Positions 44,937-54,089 of a stretch of 64,000 nt of DNA are shown here, piece by piece. Position numbers and translations under genes: made by a program. This DNA comes from Polyangiaceae bacterium (GTDB lineage: Bacteria > Myxococcota_A > Polyangia > Polyangiales > Polyangiaceae), in NCBI GenBank assembly GCA_016933275.1, contig JAFGBI010000303.1, positions 1 through 64,000 of the forward strand. The letters run 5' to 3'. The notes beneath the pieces were generated by a model, which was not told the origin of the DNA, did not search any database, and was given only the letters and a program-made list of their open reading frames with translations. The number at the start of each line of letters is the position of its first letter. The stretch's first letter is position 1.

Positions 44937-46670
44937 TCACCAAAGGTCGAGAGATTCCGCAACCTCTCGCGTGGCCGCTTCGGCCACACCACCGAGTTCG
45001 GCTTCCACTACCCGCACGTCCTGTCCATCGCGGATTTCACGATGGACCTCGGTGTAAATCTTCAGCTTCGGTTCCGTGCCGCTCGGGCGCAACAAGACTC
45101 GACTGCCACCGTCCAGGTGGAGCTCGACGACGTCTGCGGCGCCGCGCCACGACGGCGCTCCCGCTTCGGGCACCGAGAAGTCCCGGATACGTTCCACGCC
45201 GATCCCCGCGATCTGAGTCGGGGGTGCGGTCCTGATCCGCGCCATCGCGGCCGCAATCCGCGCTGCTCCGCGCCACCCCGCCACGGCAAGCGACCGCGGG
45301 TGGCTCACCCACAGGCCGTGTCGTCGATAGAGCTCATCCAGCCTTTCGCGCACACTGCGTCCCTCACCGCGGCAACGCGCCGCGATGTCCGCAAACAGAA
45401 GGGCGGCGCTGATCCCGTCCTTGTCCCGCACCATGGGGAGCGCGTACCCGAGCGCCTCCTCGTAGCCGAACACGAACCTTACTCCGGCGTCGCGCTCGAG
45501 CGCGAGCCCGGCATTGCAGATCCATTTGAATCCGGTCAAGGTCCGTTCCGAACGAGCACCGTAGGCGGCGGCAATCCGTTCGATCATCGGGCTCGACACG
45601 ACCGTCGAGACGACCAGCGGGGTCGGGGTGGGGCTCGCGCGAGAGAGCAGGTCGTCGGCCAGCAGGATCCCGATCTGATCCCCCGTGAGCTGGGTGAAAC
45701 GACCCGATGGCGTTGGTATGCACACGCTCAAACGATCGGCATCCGGGTCGTTGGCAAGGACGAGATCGGCACGGGCCGCCACTGCGTCCCTCACCGCAAG
45801 GTCGAGGACGTGAGGTTCCTCGGGATTGGGGAAGGGGGCGGTAGGGAACGTACCATCTGGTTCGGCCTGCTCGGCGACCATCGTGAAGCTCGAGTACCCC
45901 GCGCGGCGGAAGGTCCGCTCGACGAAGCGCGCACCGACACCATGCAGCGGGGTGTAGACGACCCGGAGATCACGCGCCCGGTTGCTGGCGTCCCGCAGAG
46001 TGTCGAGCTCGGCGAGGTATCGCTCGAAGAGCTCCTCCGAAATGGGCTCTGCCCGCGGATGGGCTCCGGAGAAGACACCCTCGACACAGCGTACCGATCG
46101 GGCAGCCCCCGCGGCCGCGATCCGCTTCGCGATCTCCGCATTGGCGGGAGCGTTGAGCTGCGCGGCGTTCGCCGCATAGACCTTGTATCCGTTGTACTCG
46201 GCAGGGTTGTGGCTGGCCGTGATCGCCACGGCCGCGATCGCTCCGAGCTGCTTCGCTGCGTAGGCGACCAGCGGCGTGGGAACCGGCCGGTCGAAGTACC
46301 GCACGACGAGCCCCGCCGCCACCAGGACTCCCGCAGTGGTCTCCGCGAACTCGCGACTGGTGAGGCGGGCGTCGTGGCCCACGATCACGGGAAGGGTGCG
46401 GGAATCGACCATGCGATCGAGCAGGTAGTCGGCCAACCCCCGGGTGGTGCGGGTGACGACGGCCCGGTTCATTCGGTTCGAACCAGCACCGACGATCCCA
46501 CGAAGGCCCGCGGTCCCGAACGCGAGCTCACCGCCAACTCGGTCCGCCAGGGCGTCGTTGTCCGCCGCGGCAACCAGGGCGGCGAGCTCGGACTGGGTGT
46601 TCGGATCGGGATCGGCGTCGATCCAGGCCTGGGCCATGGCGGCCCAGTCAACTCCGGGAATGTCGCTCAT
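44937..46670 (-). CDS. Phosphohexomutase (phosphoglucomutase/phosphomannomutase)
   Basis: 577 aa of the alpha-D-phosphohexomutase family, interconverting 1- and 6-phosphates of hexoses. N-terminal FGTAGLRGIVGAGSNRMN, active-site Ser in TASHNPAEYNGYKVY, metal loop NDPDADRLSV, sugar loop FGYEEALGYAL, phosphate loop RPSGTEPKLKIYTE. The length (577) and GYEEALG point to the PGM2-like / PgcA branch rather than AlgC. The C-terminal gene 44224 lies 62 bases on. Confidence 0.94.
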   Translation of the reverse strand: MSDIPGVDWAAMAQAWIDADPDPNTQSELAALVAAADNDALADRVGGELAFGTAGLRGIVGAGSNRMNRAVVTRTTRGLADYLLDRMVDSRTLPVIVGHDARLTSREFAETTAGVLVAAGLVVRYFDRPVPTPLVAYAAKQLGAIAAVAITASHNPAEYNGYKVYAANAAQLNAPANAEIAKRIAAAGAARSVRCVEGVFSGAHPRAEPISEELFERYLAELDTLRDASNRARDLRVVYTPLHGVGARFVERTFRRAGYSSFTMVAEQAEPDGTFPTAPFPNPEEPHVLDLAVRDAVAARADLVLANDPDADRLSVCIPTPSGRFTQLTGDQIGILLADDLLSRASPTPTPLVVSTVVSSPMIERIAAAYGARSERTLTGFKWICNAGLALERDAGVRFVFGYEEALGYALPMVRDKDGISAALLFADIAARCRGEGRSVRERLDELYRRHGLWVSHPRSLAVAGWRGAARIAAAMARIRTAPPTQIAGIGVERIRDFSVPEAGAPSWRGAADVVELHLDGGSRVLLRPSGTEPKLKIYTEVHREIRDGQDVRVVEAELGGVAEAATREVAESLDLW

Positions 46671-46915
46671 GCCTCCAGCCTACACCGGAAGCCGCCCGAA
46701 TTGAGGGCGGGTCGGCGATCCAGAGGGACCACCGGGCGCAGATCTCGCCGTGGGGCGCCGCCCGTTCCCCTCTCACCCATACCCGGCGAAGCCGGTTTGG
46801 GATCCGAACAGGCACCGCCCGCGATCCGCGCGACCGGCCCTCGGTGCCGCCAACCTCGGGGAGGCGCGCACCTACCCGGAAAGCCCCAGAAGGTCGGCGA
46901 CGCGACGAGCATGGG

Positions 46916-48115
46916 TCAACCTCCCGGCTCCTGCTTCGATGGCCAAGCGGCGACGACCGAACGGCCATGTATCGCGAGCTGCCCGCAGGCGCCAGCGACG
47001 TCGTCCCCGTGCCGCCTCCGCACGAACGCGCTGTAGCCAGCCCGAACCAGGAGGTCCCTGAACTCCGCCACCCGCGCGTCCGCGGGGACACCCCAAGGCG
47101 ATCCAGGAATAGGGTTCATCGGAATGAGGTTTACCTTGACGCGAATCCCCCTGAGGAGACGGATGAGCTCCTGGGCCTGGCCTGCGCTGTCGTTGACGCC
47201 AGCGACAAGCGTGTACTCCACGGTGATCCGTCGCCGCCGCGGTAGCGGGTACGCACGAAGGCACGCCATGAGCTCCGCGATTGGGTACCTCCTGTTGATG
47301 GGAACGAGGCGCTCTCGAGTGGCGTCATCCGGCGCGTGGATCGAGACGGCGAGCCCCACCTTGCCGGCAAAATCCTCTCCCAGACGGCGGATCCCCGGAA
47401 CGAGCCCGACCGTGCTGACCGTGATACGCCGAGGACTGAAGCCCAGTCCGTCCGGATGGGTGAGCAGCCTGAGTGCCCGCGCAGTCGCGTCGTAGTGGTG
47501 CAGCGGCTCGCCCATGCCCATGAACACCAGGTTCCTCAGGACCTCGCCCGCACCAAGCTGGCGACGAGCCAGCAGCACCTGTTGGACGATCTCGGCCGGG
47601 TCGAGTCCGCGTCCCAGCCCCATCTTGCCGCTCGCGCAGAAGGTGCACCCCATCGCGCAGCCGTACTGGGTCGAAACGCACAGCGTGGTCCGACGGTTCG
47701 AGGGCACGAGGACCTCGTCGTCGCCGTCCTCGTCATCGATCACGGCCGCGTCAGCGTCCACCTCGTCCGCGTTCGGGTCTCGGCCCATGGGGATGAGCAC
47801 ACACTCGATCCGCGCGCCGTCAGCCAGCTCGACGAGGAGTTTGCGGGTGTCGTCCTGCGAACGGTGCACGCTCGCGACTCGTCCCGGCACCTCGATGTCC
47901 ATCCCGGCGAGCGTGCCACGCAGGTTCCGTGACAGATCCGTCATCGCGGCCGGGTCGAAGACGCCACGCGCGTGGAGCCACCGGAATACCTGTTGCCCCC
48001 GGTAGCTCGGCTCGCCGAGCCGAGCGAGCACCGTGGCCCACTCGGCGGGGAGCCGCGCGAGCGGATGGAGGCGAGCCGCGAGGCTCGGGTCGAGCTCAGA
48101 GGACGCCCGACTCAC
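46916..48115 (-). CDS. rlmN: RlmN, 23S rRNA/tRNA adenine-C2 methyltransferase
   Basis: 399 aa radical-SAM enzyme that methylates A2503 of 23S rRNA and A37 of some tRNAs. Cluster motif CAMGCTFC, GMGEPLHHYD, VSTVGL, and the catalytic C-terminal Cys in GDDVAGACGQL. It carries an unusual acidic insert (NADEVDADAAVIDDEDGDDE) before the radical-SAM domain, absent in E. coli RlmN. It starts four bases inside the end of mazG (coupled). Confidence 0.95.
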   Translation of the reverse strand: MSRASSELDPSLAARLHPLARLPAEWATVLARLGEPSYRGQQVFRWLHARGVFDPAAMTDLSRNLRGTLAGMDIEVPGRVASVHRSQDDTRKLLVELADGARIECVLIPMGRDPNADEVDADAAVIDDEDGDDEVLVPSNRRTTLCVSTQYGCAMGCTFCASGKMGLGRGLDPAEIVQQVLLARRQLGAGEVLRNLVFMGMGEPLHHYDATARALRLLTHPDGLGFSPRRITVSTVGLVPGIRRLGEDFAGKVGLAVSIHAPDDATRERLVPINRRYPIAELMACLRAYPLPRRRRITVEYTLVAGVNDSAGQAQELIRLLRGIRVKVNLIPMNPIPGSPWGVPADARVAEFRDLLVRAGYSAFVRRRHGDDVAGACGQLAIHGRSVVAAWPSKQEPGG

Positions 48116-48951
48116 CGCCGTTTCGCCTCCTCCCAGTACCCGTCGAGTTCGTCCAACGAGAGCCCCCGCCCCGGTCTTCCGTCGACACCACGCGGCCAGT
48201 TGCCGTGCCGCTCCTTGACCCGAGCCTCGACGTGCGCAAAGCGACCAACGAACTTGTCGGCGGTCTTGCGGAGCGCGTCCTCCGGATCGAGCTCAAGGTG
48301 GCGCGCCAGGTTGACGAGCGCAAAGAGCACGTCGCCGAGTTCGTGCTCCATGGCTTCGCGGGAGCCGGTCACCAGGGCTTGGTCGAGCTCCGCGAGCTCC
48401 TCCGTAACCTTGGCCCGGGAACCACGACCATCGTGCCAATCGAAGCCCACCTCCGCCGCCCGAGCGCTCAATCGCCTTGCCCGCTCGAGGGCGGGCAAGG
48501 CCCGCGCAACGCCGTCGAGCAGACCCCGGCGGTGCTTCTCGGTGGCCTTGATCGCCTCCCAGTTCTCGACCACCGCCTGCGACCCATCGACGACGACGTC
48601 ACCGAACACGTGTGGATGCCGGCGCACCAGCTTCTCGCAGATGCCTCGCACCACGTCGTCGGGCCCAAAAGCCCCCGCACGCCGGGCAAGCTCCGCTTGG
48701 AACACAATTTGCAGCGCGAGGTCCCCCAGCTCCTCGCAGAGATGGGCCAGGTCACCGGAATCGATGGCATCGATCACCTCACAGGCCTCCTCCAACACGT
48801 AGCGTCGAAGACTGAGGAGGGTTTGCTCGCGATCCCAAGGACAGCCATCCTCGGAGAGAAGCCGTTGCATCAGCGCAACGAGGGTGCCAAAGGTCTGCCC
48901 CGCTTGTGCGTCGAGCGGGAGGGCGCCAGGGATATCGAAGGGTCGTGGCAT
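48112..48951 (-). CDS. mazG: MazG, nucleoside triphosphate pyrophosphohydrolase
   Basis: 279 aa with two MazG domains. The first has the motif EEACEVIDAI ... EELGDLALQIVFQ, the second EELAELDQAL ... HELGDVLFALVNLA, and DGCPWDREQT near the start. Hydrolyses NTPs, including damaged and possibly (p)ppGpp-related ones. Start at 48951; the overlap with rlmN implies one operon. Confidence 0.96.
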   Translation of the reverse strand: MPRPFDIPGALPLDAQAGQTFGTLVALMQRLLSEDGCPWDREQTLLSLRRYVLEEACEVIDAIDSGDLAHLCEELGDLALQIVFQAELARRAGAFGPDDVVRGICEKLVRRHPHVFGDVVVDGSQAVVENWEAIKATEKHRRGLLDGVARALPALERARRLSARAAEVGFDWHDGRGSRAKVTEELAELDQALVTGSREAMEHELGDVLFALVNLARHLELDPEDALRKTADKFVGRFAHVEARVKERHGNWPRGVDGRPGRGLSLDELDGYWEEAKRR

Positions 48952-49141
48952 GGGTCGTGGTTCGTGCGAGAGTGGCGCACCAGGGGGAGCGCCGCGGGAT
49001 CCGGTTCAGTCGGCGACGACCGCGACCGGGCAACCGCTGGCCGTAGAGTAGGCGCAGGCTGGGTGCGGAGCCCGGTGCGGAGCATGGGCCGACGAGACGG
49101 TAACACTCGATAGGCCGCCCCGCACGGCGCGCGAAGACCGC

Positions 49142-50068
49142 TCACGGAGGTCCTTCGATGAGACGCCCCGAGGCCCCGCCCACCAGTACCGCGGCTCGGG
49201 CCTCCAGAGCCGTACGCATCACCCGCGCCAGCGCGAGCCCGCGACCCTGGGTTTCGCTCACCCCGCTGCTGCTCACCTCCCCCACTGGTGTTCCGTCGGC
49301 GGCAAGCTTCACCTCCGTCCCCGGCGGAGGGGCGACGGGTTGGTCGAACAGGATCGACCCGAGCCGGCGCCGCACCTTCCCGCGCATCCCCGCCATGCAC
49401 ACGACCTCCTGGCCGAGGTAGCAGCCCTTCGTCCAAGAAACCCCACGTTGGTCGAGCCCTGCCTGGTGAGGGTTGTCCTCCGTGCCGTAGTCCACTCCGA
49501 ATTCCGGCCAGCCCCGTTCCAGCCGCAGCCTGACGAAATCGTCGGCGGTCGCCTCCGCCACGCAGGGCTCGGTGTGAATGAGCACCTCGATTGCCTCCCG
49601 GACCGTGGGGCGAGGCACAATCAGTACCCCACCACCGATGCCGAGCCAGTCGAGCCGCCCCGCGACCGCCCCTTCCATCAGCTGACCTGCGGCAGCCACT
49701 ACGGCCCCTCCCCGCGGTCCGTGGACGAAGAGCCATGCCAGCGCGCCCGTGGCGTCGAAGATGGCCGCCTCCTCCATGATCAGCAGACGTTCGAGGGAAT
49801 CCCGCAGGGTCTCGGCCCTGCCGGGAGCCACCGCTACGAACACCCGGTCCGGCGCCGCGACGATGGAGACGTCCGATTGGATCTTGCCTTGCCGGTTCAG
49901 CAAGAGCCCCCACACCCCCGCCCCCATCTCGAGACGTCCCACCTCGCAGGTAACGATGGCGTTGAGCCACGTCAGGCGGTCCTCTCCGGTGACCACGAGC
50001 GTGCCTTGTGAGGATCGGTCGACCACGAGCGCCCCTTCTCGGGCCGCCTGGGCTGCCTTCGCGGTCAT
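49142..50068 (-). CDS. ygfZ: YgfZ, folate-dependent Fe-S cluster maturation protein
   Basis: 308 aa GcvT-like folate binder that assists Fe-S enzymes. The signature KGCYLGQEVVCMAGMRGK (family KGCYxGQExV) is clear, together with WLNAIVTCEV and RLDWLGIGGG. MTAKAAQ at 50068 is preferred because GGAG lies nine bases upstream; the track begins five codons earlier with only an abutting AGAAGG. It is flanked by short gaps on both sides. Confidence 0.92.
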   Translation of the reverse strand: MTAKAAQAAREGALVVDRSSQGTLVVTGEDRLTWLNAIVTCEVGRLEMGAGVWGLLLNRQGKIQSDVSIVAAPDRVFVAVAPGRAETLRDSLERLLIMEEAAIFDATGALAWLFVHGPRGGAVVAAAGQLMEGAVAGRLDWLGIGGGVLIVPRPTVREAIEVLIHTEPCVAEATADDFVRLRLERGWPEFGVDYGTEDNPHQAGLDQRGVSWTKGCYLGQEVVCMAGMRGKVRRRLGSILFDQPVAPPPGTEVKLAADGTPVGEVSSSGVSETQGRGLALARVMRTALEARAAVLVGGASGRLIEGPP

Positions 50069-50162
50069 GCCACGTCGCTCCATCCTTCTGCCGGCCGAAA
50101 CCCGCCCCGCGCCGGACCGGTCGTGCCCGAAGCCTGGACATCCCGAGCGAAGAACGGTGGCA

Positions 50163-51068
50163 TCAGTCGGACCCTGGTACAGAAGAACTGACCAGGTAGA
50201 TGGGGCCGTCCTTCAAGGAGACCGTGCGGGTGGCCCCATCGGGTTCGAGCAGGGTCAGACTGAAACCCGTGCGAACACTCGCTCTTATGACAGAACGTAC
50301 CTCCCCTTCCACCATCTGTCGCACCGCCTTGCCGTTGATGGCGATGATCCGATCGCCCCGCGCACATCCGGCCCGATCCGCTGGCGATTCCTCCTCGACC
50401 CGAGTGACGAGCACCTCCGCGGCGTGCACCTCCAGCGACAGTCCGACACCGATGACGGCGTGCGCCGGTTCCACCAATAGCCTGACGCTCGCGCCGCTGT
50501 CGCACTGAACCTCTCGACCTCCCTCATCGGCAGCCTCCTCGACCCCGGTCAGCTCGACCATACAGATGGGCCGAGGCTGCATCGCGTTCTTGTCGTAGAT
50601 CTCGATCCGGAGCTCGGCGCGCGGCCCAATCCGATAGTTACCGCTGGGACCATCGGACCAATCGGGCACGAGCGTGTTCGGTTGCGGTTGGGTACGAAAG
50701 AGCTCCCGGTTGTCGAGAAAGACGATGGCGTAGGGATCTGGTGCCTTGCCACCCACCTCGTCCCACGCCCGTCCGTCACGGGTGCGTTTGGGGATCTTGG
50801 CGCTGCCGAGACGAAGGTACACGAGGTGGTTGGGGGGTGGGGGGTCGAGCGTCGCCGAATCCGCCGTCGTCGAACGAACCGGGGTCGAGAACGCGGGGAA
50901 GGCCGGAGCGCATCCGGCAGAGCCCACCCCCCCCATCCAGGCCAACGCGCACAACATGAGCTTGTGCGACGCACGCCAACGGTGATCCAGTCGTCGAACC
51001 CTGGGATCACGCTCGTGTGCTGTCGTCCGTGAGGAGTCTCGTGGCATGTCGATTGCGGCTTCGCCCAT
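50163..51068 (-). CDS. Lipoprotein with C2-like and PDZ domains
   Basis: 301 aa. A 35-residue basic start leads to a hydrophobic stretch and lipobox (LCALAWMGGVGSAGC). A C2-like domain follows (about 80-170): APDPYAIVFLDNRELFRT and NTLVPDWSDG show the C2 hallmarks D-P-Y and T-L-x-P-x-W. Then comes a PDZ domain (about 215-285): LEVHAAEVLVTRVEEESPAD, AGCARGDRIIAINGKAV. C2 plus PDZ in one periplasmic lipoprotein is uncommon. Likely a protein- or lipid-binding scaffold; partner unknown. The start could be later (Met8). Confidence 0.75.
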   Translation of the reverse strand: MGEAAIDMPRDSSRTTAHERDPRVRRLDHRWRASHKLMLCALAWMGGVGSAGCAPAFPAFSTPVRSTTADSATLDPPPPNHLVYLRLGSAKIPKRTRDGRAWDEVGGKAPDPYAIVFLDNRELFRTQPQPNTLVPDWSDGPSGNYRIGPRAELRIEIYDKNAMQPRPICMVELTGVEEAADEGGREVQCDSGASVRLLVEPAHAVIGVGLSLEVHAAEVLVTRVEEESPADRAGCARGDRIIAINGKAVRQMVEGEVRSVIRASVRTGFSLTLLEPDGATRTVSLKDGPIYLVSSSVPGSD

Positions 51069-51332
51069 GATCCAGGCGCAACTTTAGCGGATGCGCAGCC
51101 AGTCGTCAGCCGGTCCGACTCAATGCCCCCTGATCGCCATGTCATGCTCGGTGGCGAAGCCGGACGTCCGACACGCGTTCGGCCACTTGATGCGCCGAAC
51201 GCGCCGCTACCCACCCGATCGCGAGGGGCCATGCGACGTGCAGGATCACGTTCCAGGCACTATGCTTGATGTACGTACCACCGCGCTGCCAAGGCAGTCT
51301 TCTTCACCAATCCGAGCGAGGCAACCAGGCCC

Positions 51333-52163
51333 ATGGCCCGCATGTTCGGTCTGATCGGTAACCGCCCCGACCTAGCCACCAGGGTGCTCCAAGCACACGC
51401 GGCCGTGCTCCATTGCCAATGCCCACCGGGCAGATCCGTCGGGTGGGGCGTCGGGTTCTACCAGAACGGGGAGGTTCTGCTCAGGCGCCGCCCCAGCGAC
51501 GATCGCCCGCTCATCGATCTGACCGAGTCCGGGATCGAGATGCGAACCGACGCGGTGATTGGCCATGTCCGAGAGGCGTGCGTGGGCGCACTCCGAACGG
51601 AAAACACGCAGCCCTTTCGGTACCGTTCGTGGCTCTTCGCCCAGCGCGGTACCGTCCATGGGTTCGACCGATTGGGGCCACGCCTGCTCGACAACGTCGC
51701 GACCTTCCTGCGACCAAATGTGCGGGGGGACACGGACGCCGAACTGGTCTGCTATGTCTTCCTGTCGTTCCTCCACGACGCCAACGAGCTCGACGCGCCG
51801 CGCACCGAACACCCGCACGTAGTGGAGGCACTCCGCGCTTCGATCGCGCTGGTGGACCGACTGTCGGCCGAGGAGGGGTACCCTGAGAACGACCTCGATC
51901 TGCTGGTCAGCAACGGGGAGAGCATCTATGCGGTCCACGGCGCCGGTGGGATGGGGTATCGGGAGCTCGCGGGACGTCGGGATGCCGAAGCACTCCTGCT
52001 GAACGGGGACCAGCTCGGAGCCCGGATCCCTGGTATCGAGCAGACCCGGTACACCCTGATCGCCTCGCCGGTCCCTCCTGCAACGCCAGAATGGACAAGG
52101 CTGCCGTCCCGGGTGATCTTCACGGCAGCCCGTGAAGCCCCACCAACGGTCGAGCCACTCTAA
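51333..52163 (+). CDS. Class II glutamine amidotransferase-like protein without the catalytic Cys
   Basis: 276 aa of the Ntn-hydrolase GATase-2 fold (YafJ/EgtC-like): SVGWGVGFYQNGEVLL, IGHVREACVGALRTENTQPF and WLFAQRGTVHGF align with the family's GWGIGFY, AHVRxAS.G and FAHNGTI. The nucleophile, which must be Cys2 after removal of Met, is Ala2 (MARMFGLIG), and the oxyanion Asn of HNG is Arg in QRG. Glutamine hydrolysis is thus unlikely. Next to a lipoprotein gene with a 32-base overlap. Function unknown. Confidence 0.82.
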   Translation: MARMFGLIGNRPDLATRVLQAHAAVLHCQCPPGRSVGWGVGFYQNGEVLLRRRPSDDRPLIDLTESGIEMRTDAVIGHVREACVGALRTENTQPFRYRSWLFAQRGTVHGFDRLGPRLLDNVATFLRPNVRGDTDAELVCYVFLSFLHDANELDAPRTEHPHVVEALRASIALVDRLSAEEGYPENDLDLLVSNGESIYAVHGAGGMGYRELAGRRDAEALLLNGDQLGARIPGIEQTRYTLIASPVPPATPEWTRLPSRVIFTAAREAPPTVEPL

Positions 52164-52818
52164 CCCACACCGCCGGACGGAAGTACGGAGGTGGATCCTC
52201 GCAAGCTCGGGAGCCGCTGCGCTCCTCGGGTGTGCGCCGGGAAGGTCCCCTTTCCCAACGACCACCTCCCTCGACGATGCGCCCCGCGCGCCGGCAGGGG
52301 TGGTTGCCAGACCCACGGTCGCCTTGCCATCCGCCAGCGCTTGGGCCGCGACGTCCGCAGGGATCGTCACGCTTCGAGCGCCATCCGACGGCCTTCTCAC
52401 CCGCGCGGTAGTAGACCAGTTCTTCGAGGCGCTCGTGACGGAGAACGCGAGTGCTCTCGCGCAGCTGCTGGCCCCGGACGTCCGCCTGCTGGACGCTCGG
52501 CGCGGCGCCGAGGTGAATGCACTCTCGTTCTGGCAGGCCCGAATGGCCCAGCTCGACTACGGTCTTCTGAAGGACCGAGTCGTTTTTCGCCCGACCGAAA
52601 TCACGGTCTACCGGGGGGGGGCCGCGGTCGAGGTGGGAGCGAAGCGAGCGAGCCTCTCCTTCGAGGTGCCGGAAGGCACCGTCCTGGTCGAGGTCCCCAT
52701 CGTGAGCAGCCGAGTGGGGGCCGTGGACCTCTTGGGCGAAAAACTGTGGTTTGTTTTGAAGCCGGACCCAAACGGGTACAGGATCGCCGGGTTGGTGGAG
52801 AACTCGACCTCACCCTAG
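52132..52818 (+). CDS. Lipoprotein with SnoaL/NTF2-like domain
   Basis: 228 aa, GTG start within the end of the previous gene (coupled). A basic start and lipobox (SSGAAALLGCAPG). The C-terminal half (VVDQFFEALVTENASALAQL; LGEKLWFVLKPDPNGYRIAG) has the look of a SnoaL/NTF2-like cone fold, usually a small-ligand binding or scaffold domain. The assignment is by eye and moderate. Confidence 0.65.
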   Translation: MKPHQRSSHSNPHRRTEVRRWILASSGAAALLGCAPGRSPFPTTTSLDDAPRAPAGVVARPTVALPSASAWAATSAGIVTLRAPSDGLLTRAVVDQFFEALVTENASALAQLLAPDVRLLDARRGAEVNALSFWQARMAQLDYGLLKDRVVFRPTEITVYRGGAAVEVGAKRASLSFEVPEGTVLVEVPIVSSRVGAVDLLGEKLWFVLKPDPNGYRIAGLVENSTSP

Positions 52819-52825
52819 ACCGGCG

Positions 52826-52974
52826 GGGCCTATACCGGACAGGCCGTCAGCGATCAGCCGTAGGGTAGAACGGGGGATCCCTGATCGTTCGCGCCTGATT
52901 GCTGACCGCCACGAGGACATTGAGAAATCTCCTGCCAGATTCGGTCGAGATCCGGTCGCCAAGGGGCCACCCCG
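52826..52974. repeat. Dispersed ~150-bp repeat, copy B
   Basis: Blocks GGCCGTCAGCG, GATTGCTGA, CGAGGACATTGAGAAA, CCTGCCAGATTCGGTCGAGA and CGCCAAGGGGCCACCC in the order of copies A and C. Tandem with copy C. Confidence 0.75.
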
Positions 52975-52977
52975 GAT

Positions 52978-53130
52978 GAGCCGAAACCAACCCGGCCATC
53001 GGCCGTCAGCGTTCGGTTGTGAGGCAAGAGGCGGAGAAGCTGGCTGTTTTCGGCTGATGGTTGACTGAAACGAAGACCCCGAGAAATTCTCTGCCAGATT
53101 CGGTCAAGACCGCGCCGCCAAGAGACTAGG
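52978..53130. repeat. Dispersed ~150-bp repeat, copy C
   Basis: Begins GAGCCGAAACCAA as copy A does, then GGCCGTCAGCG, GCTGATGG, CGAGAAATTC, TCTGCCAGATTCGGTCAAGA and CGCCAAGAGAC. It ends at the ribosome-site region of the following gene. Confidence 0.78.
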
Positions 53131-53132
53131 CA

Positions 53133-54089
53133 ATGACCTTCGCTCCCCCCTCCCATTGCCCCAATTGCGGCACCCCCGTGTTGCAGGGTACCTCGCGGTG
53201 CCCGAGGTGTGGCGGGCCGTTGATCACGGTGACGCCGCGGTGGGCCTCCAGCGGTCCTCCACCGGCTGCGCCCTCCACCCCCCCTGGCGGGCGGCCGCCG
53301 AACGCCGACCTAGGCAGCCCTCCGATCGGACCCGGTGGTACCCCCGTTGCGGGCTACGAGGTGAGTCAACGACCCCGGTCCGACCGGGTCCCCTTTCGCC
53401 CAATCGAGCCACCCAGGCGCCCTCGGCTTCCCGTTCCCCTGGTCGTGGCGGGTGCCGCGCTGTCGGCGGTTGCCATCATCGGGCTCGCATGGATCGCCTA
53501 TCCTCGCGCCGCCGGCAGCGCGATCGATGGGGCGCAGCCGGGGGCCGCCACGAGCGGCGATCCCGATGGGCTCGAGGGTGGGCTTCGAGGAGCGAAGCGC
53601 TCAGAAGGCCCAGGCCAGGGACCGTCCGTGGAAGCGACCGATCTGCTTGCGCGAGCAAAGACCTTGGGAGGCGAGTGGAACCGCGACGCGGTGCTCGTCT
53701 CCCTCCGGGCCGATCCCATCGTCGCGGGACGAGTGCCCGTCGAGAAGGGGGGGACCGTAGAATTCGTCTTCGCCATCCCCGCTGGGAAGCTCGGTCCAGG
53801 AGCTCGAGTCGGCAAGGATCGCTTCACGGTCACCTTCACCGGTACGGAGCCGACGACACGAATCTCGGCCGATGCGGCGTTGGGTCGAGGGGTGGCCGAT
53901 CCGGCCTGCACAGGCAACGACGCGTGGCGCGCGGCGGTCGCTTCGGGCGTCCCATCCAACGCGCGAACGACGCTGACCTACACCAACAGTGAGAAGCATG
54001 AGCGCGCCGTGTGGCGCGCGGAGTCCGCGGAGGATCCCAAGCTCAACCGCACCATCGACGGGCAGCGCTGCACCATCCTGACACGGTGA
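53133..54089 (+). CDS. Zinc-ribbon membrane protein, function unknown
   Basis: 318 aa. N-terminal zinc ribbon (HCPNCGTPVLQGTSRCPRCG), a Pro/Gly-rich linker, one span (VPLVVAGAALSAVAIIGLAW) and an exported C-terminal domain of about 180 residues with no recognised family. The layout (cytosolic ribbon, disordered linker, span, periplasmic domain) is common in myxobacterial signalling-like proteins. ATG 53133; no clear ribosome site. Confidence 0.8.
   Translation: MTFAPPSHCPNCGTPVLQGTSRCPRCGGPLITVTPRWASSGPPPAAPSTPPGGRPPNADLGSPPIGPGGTPVAGYEVSQRPRSDRVPFRPIEPPRRPRLPVPLVVAGAALSAVAIIGLAWIAYPRAAGSAIDGAQPGAATSGDPDGLEGGLRGAKRSEGPGQGPSVEATDLLARAKTLGGEWNRDAVLVSLRADPIVAGRVPVEKGGTVEFVFAIPAGKLGPGARVGKDRFTVTFTGTEPTTRISADAALGRGVADPACTGNDAWRAAVASGVPSNARTTLTYTNSEKHERAVWRAESAEDPKLNRTIDGQRCTILTR

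Larger units (their letters stand above)
52819..53132. other. Gene-free gap filled by repeat copies B and C
   Basis: 314 bases between the SnoaL-like lipoprotein gene and the zinc-ribbon membrane protein gene. It is almost wholly two head-to-tail copies of the ~150-bp dispersed repeat; no other signal seen. Confidence 0.6.
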
